In this document: piece after piece, positions 6,076 through 7,305 of the stretch
Position numbering within the stretch: position 1 is the stretch's first letter
Layout of the letters: every line of letters starts with the position of its first letter
Source: Bacteroidota bacterium
GTDB taxonomy: Bacteria; Bacteroidota; Bacteroidia; B-17B0; B-17BO
NCBI GenBank assembly: GCA_947462425.1
Contig: CANHPI010000133.1
Span: 1 to 7,305, forward strand
DNA: 7,305 nucleotides
Direction of reading: 5' to 3'
The notes under the pieces: model-generated
The model's input: only the letters and a program-made list of their open reading frames with translations
The model's database searches: none
What the model was told of the DNA's origin: nothing
Position numbers and translations under genes: made by a program

Positions 6076-6726
6076 ATGTCTATTTCTGAAAACATAAAAC
6101 ACATCAAATCTCAAATTCCTGAGTATGTTACTTTAATAGCTGTTTCAAAAACAAAGCCTAACAATATGCTTTTTGAAGCCTATAATGCAGGCCAAAGAGA
6201 TTTTGGTGAGAATTATGTTCAAGAATTAGTAGATAAAGAAACGCAATTACCTAAAGATATTAATTGGCATTTTATTGGTCACTTACAAAGTAATAAAGTG
6301 AAATACATTGCACCATTTGTTTATTTAATTCATGGTGTTGATAGTTTTAATTTATTGAAAGAAATAAATAAACAAGCGCAAAAAAATAACCGCATTATTG
6401 ATTGTTTACTGCAAATTTATATTGCCCAAGAAGAAACTAAATTTGGATTAGATTTCGAAGAAGCGACTGATGTTTTAAACTCAACCGAATTTAAGGAATT
6501 GAAAAACATTAATATCAAAGGCTTTATGGCAATGGCATCAAATACTGATAACACAAAACAAATTAAAACTGAATTTTCATCCTTAAAAAAATTCAGTTTA
6601 CAATACCCAGAATTCAAAATATTAAGTTTTGGTATGAGTAGTGATTATAAACTTGCTATAGAAGAAGGTTCAACTATGATTAGAGTTGGAAGTAGTATTT
6701 TTGGTGAAAGAAATTACGCTATGTAA
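6076..6726 (+). CDS. Pyridoxal 5'-phosphate homeostasis protein (YggS/PLPBP/PROSC family)
   Basis: The 216-residue protein is a single alanine-racemase-like TIM barrel that binds PLP without known enzyme activity and keeps free PLP and amino/keto acid pools balanced. The PLP Schiff-base lysine is K25 in LIAVSKTKP. Other family signatures are DFGENYVQEL (42-51), WHFIGHLQSNK (64-74), TKFGLD (121-126), GFMAMAS (149-155), SFGMSSDYKLAIEEGST (184-200, phosphate-binding) and MIRVGSSIFGER (201-212). All expected residues are present and the length is normal (about 215-235), slightly short at the N-terminus. The start is the ATG 2 bases after the GNAT stop; the N-terminal helix MSISENIKHIKSQIP is as expected for the family. 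The gene converges on ftsK with 22 bases between stop codons. The name YggS (E. coli) or YlmE (B. subtilis) is used elsewhere; I assign no symbol here. Confidence 0.95.
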   Translation: MSISENIKHIKSQIPEYVTLIAVSKTKPNNMLFEAYNAGQRDFGENYVQELVDKETQLPKDINWHFIGHLQSNKVKYIAPFVYLIHGVDSFNLLKEINKQAQKNNRIIDCLLQIYIAQEETKFGLDFEEATDVLNSTEFKELKNINIKGFMAMASNTDNTKQIKTEFSSLKKFSLQYPEFKILSFGMSSDYKLAIEEGSTMIRVGSSIFGERNYAM

Positions 6727-6748
6727 AGTTTTAAAATTATAAATAAAA

Positions 6749-7305
6749 CTACCCTCTCAAATTTCTGAGTATCTCTTCAAGTGCAGCCATATCTTTACAA
6801 CGTACTTCACGTGCCTTAGAACCTTCAAACTGACCAATAATACCAGCAGCTTCAAGTTGATCAACAATCCGTCCTGCGCGGTTATATCCTAATTTTAATT
6901 TACGTTGTAAAAATGAAGCCGAACCCTGTTGAAACTGTACAACTAATTTTGCAGCTTCATCAAACATTTTATCGCGTTCACTCAAATCAACTTCTTCTTT
7001 TCCTCCGCTTCCATCTTCACCAACATATTCTGGCAATAAAAATGCGGAAGGATAGGCGCGTTGTGAGCCAATAAATTCTGTAATTTTTTCAGCTTCGGGT
7101 GTATCCACAAAAGCACATTGAATACGAATTAAATCATTACCTGTACTTAACAACATATCTCCTCTACCAATTAATTGTTCTGCACCGCCAGCATCTAAAA
7201 TTGTGCGCGAATCAATTTTACTTGTTACACGAAATGCAATACGAGCAGGGAAGTTAGCTTTAATTGTTCCTGTAATAATATTTACCGACGGACGCTGAGT
7301 AGCAA
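6749..7305 (-). CDS. ftsK: DNA translocase FtsK, C-terminal part (gene runs past the right edge)
   Basis: The visible 184 residues enter the window in frame (first full codon at 7303) and end at TAG 6751-6749. Residues 1-49 are the end of the RecA-like motor: ATQRPSVNIITGTIKANFPA, RIAFRVTSKIDSRTILD and GGAEQLIGRGDML are near-invariant in FtsK/SpoIIIE. Residues 50-95 finish the motor (RIQCAFVDTPEAEKITEFI). A charged linker (GEDGSGGKEEVDLSERD) leads to the gamma winged-helix domain at about 117-170, with FLQRKLKLGYNRAGRIVDQL. N141, R145 and D148 occupy the places of E. coli N1296, R1300 and E1303, which read the KOPS DNA signal, so sequence-directed pumping of chromosome ends at the septum is expected. 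An ATG at 7156 is internal, not the start. The Walker motifs and membrane domain are outside the window. The gene converges on the PLPBP gene. Confidence 0.95.
   Translation of the reverse strand, partial: ATQRPSVNIITGTIKANFPARIAFRVTSKIDSRTILDAGGAEQLIGRGDMLLSTGNDLIRIQCAFVDTPEAEKITEFIGSQRAYPSAFLLPEYVGEDGSGGKEEVDLSERDKMFDEAAKLVVQFQQGSASFLQRKLKLGYNRAGRIVDQLEAAGIIGQFEGSKAREVRCKDMAALEEILRNLRG

Noticed and set aside
6417..6617. 66-residue open frame antisense to the PLPBP gene
   Set aside because: It is a mirror of conserved coding sequence, with biased low-complexity composition and no family resemblance.
6727..6750. AGTTTTA...TAAAACT hairpin between the PLPBP and ftsK stops
   Set aside because: Only 7 bp, nearly all A-T, loop of 10, without T tract; it could help end transcription but is not a supportable terminator.

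Overview
The window looks like chromosomal core sequence from a low-GC member of the Bacteroidota (Bacteroidetes). Four things point there. The -7 elements match the phylum form TAnnTTTG (TATATTTG before rpsT, TAATTTTG before the lipoprotein gene). No clear Shine-Dalgarno sequence precedes the genes. An OmpA-family protein carries a Bacteroidota-type N-terminal module opening with NLVPNGSFE. A small Gre-like protein carries an ANNETKSSAGDKHET motif that I know only from this phylum. I cannot assign a family or genus.

Layout. At the left edge (1-149, + strand) is the C-terminal end of a sigma-70-type factor (region 4 helix-turn-helix). Two minus-strand genes converge on it: a 150-residue Gre-like protein (202-654) and a 362-residue secreted OmpA-family protein (711-1799). 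A 123-base divergent promoter region separates the OmpA gene from rpsT (ribosomal protein S20, 1923-2180, +), which ends in a hairpin terminator. Next is a 580-residue lipoprotein (2306-4048, +) combining an interrupted OmpA-like domain with TPR repeats, followed by a strong terminator with a perfect 15-bp stem. Then come a DUF1015 protein (4196-5443, +), a PaiA-like GNAT acetyltransferase (5546-6073, +) and the PLP homeostasis protein of the YggS/PLPBP family (6076-6726, +). The last two are only 2 bases apart and probably translated from one message. On the right, the C-terminal 184 residues of the DNA translocase FtsK (6749 to beyond 7305, minus strand) converge on the PLPBP gene.

How the genes relate. 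There is no single pathway. The sigma fragment and the Gre-like protein both concern RNA polymerase but are convergent, so they are not one operon. The two OmpA-type proteins probably sit in or under the outer membrane, and at least the first should bind peptidoglycan. DUF1015, GNAT and PLPBP lie in one direction and may share transcripts. DUF1015 is often found near serine biosynthesis genes in this phylum, and PLPBP buffers the cofactor used by aminotransferases such as SerC, but any functional link here is inference.

I found no mobile element, CRISPR array, RNA gene or defence island, and no convincing undescribed multi-gene system. The most rewarding items are the Gre-like protein, which keeps the catalytic acidic pair of GreA at exactly the right spacing, and the OmpA domain of the lipoprotein, which appears to be split by a helical insertion of about 80 residues.
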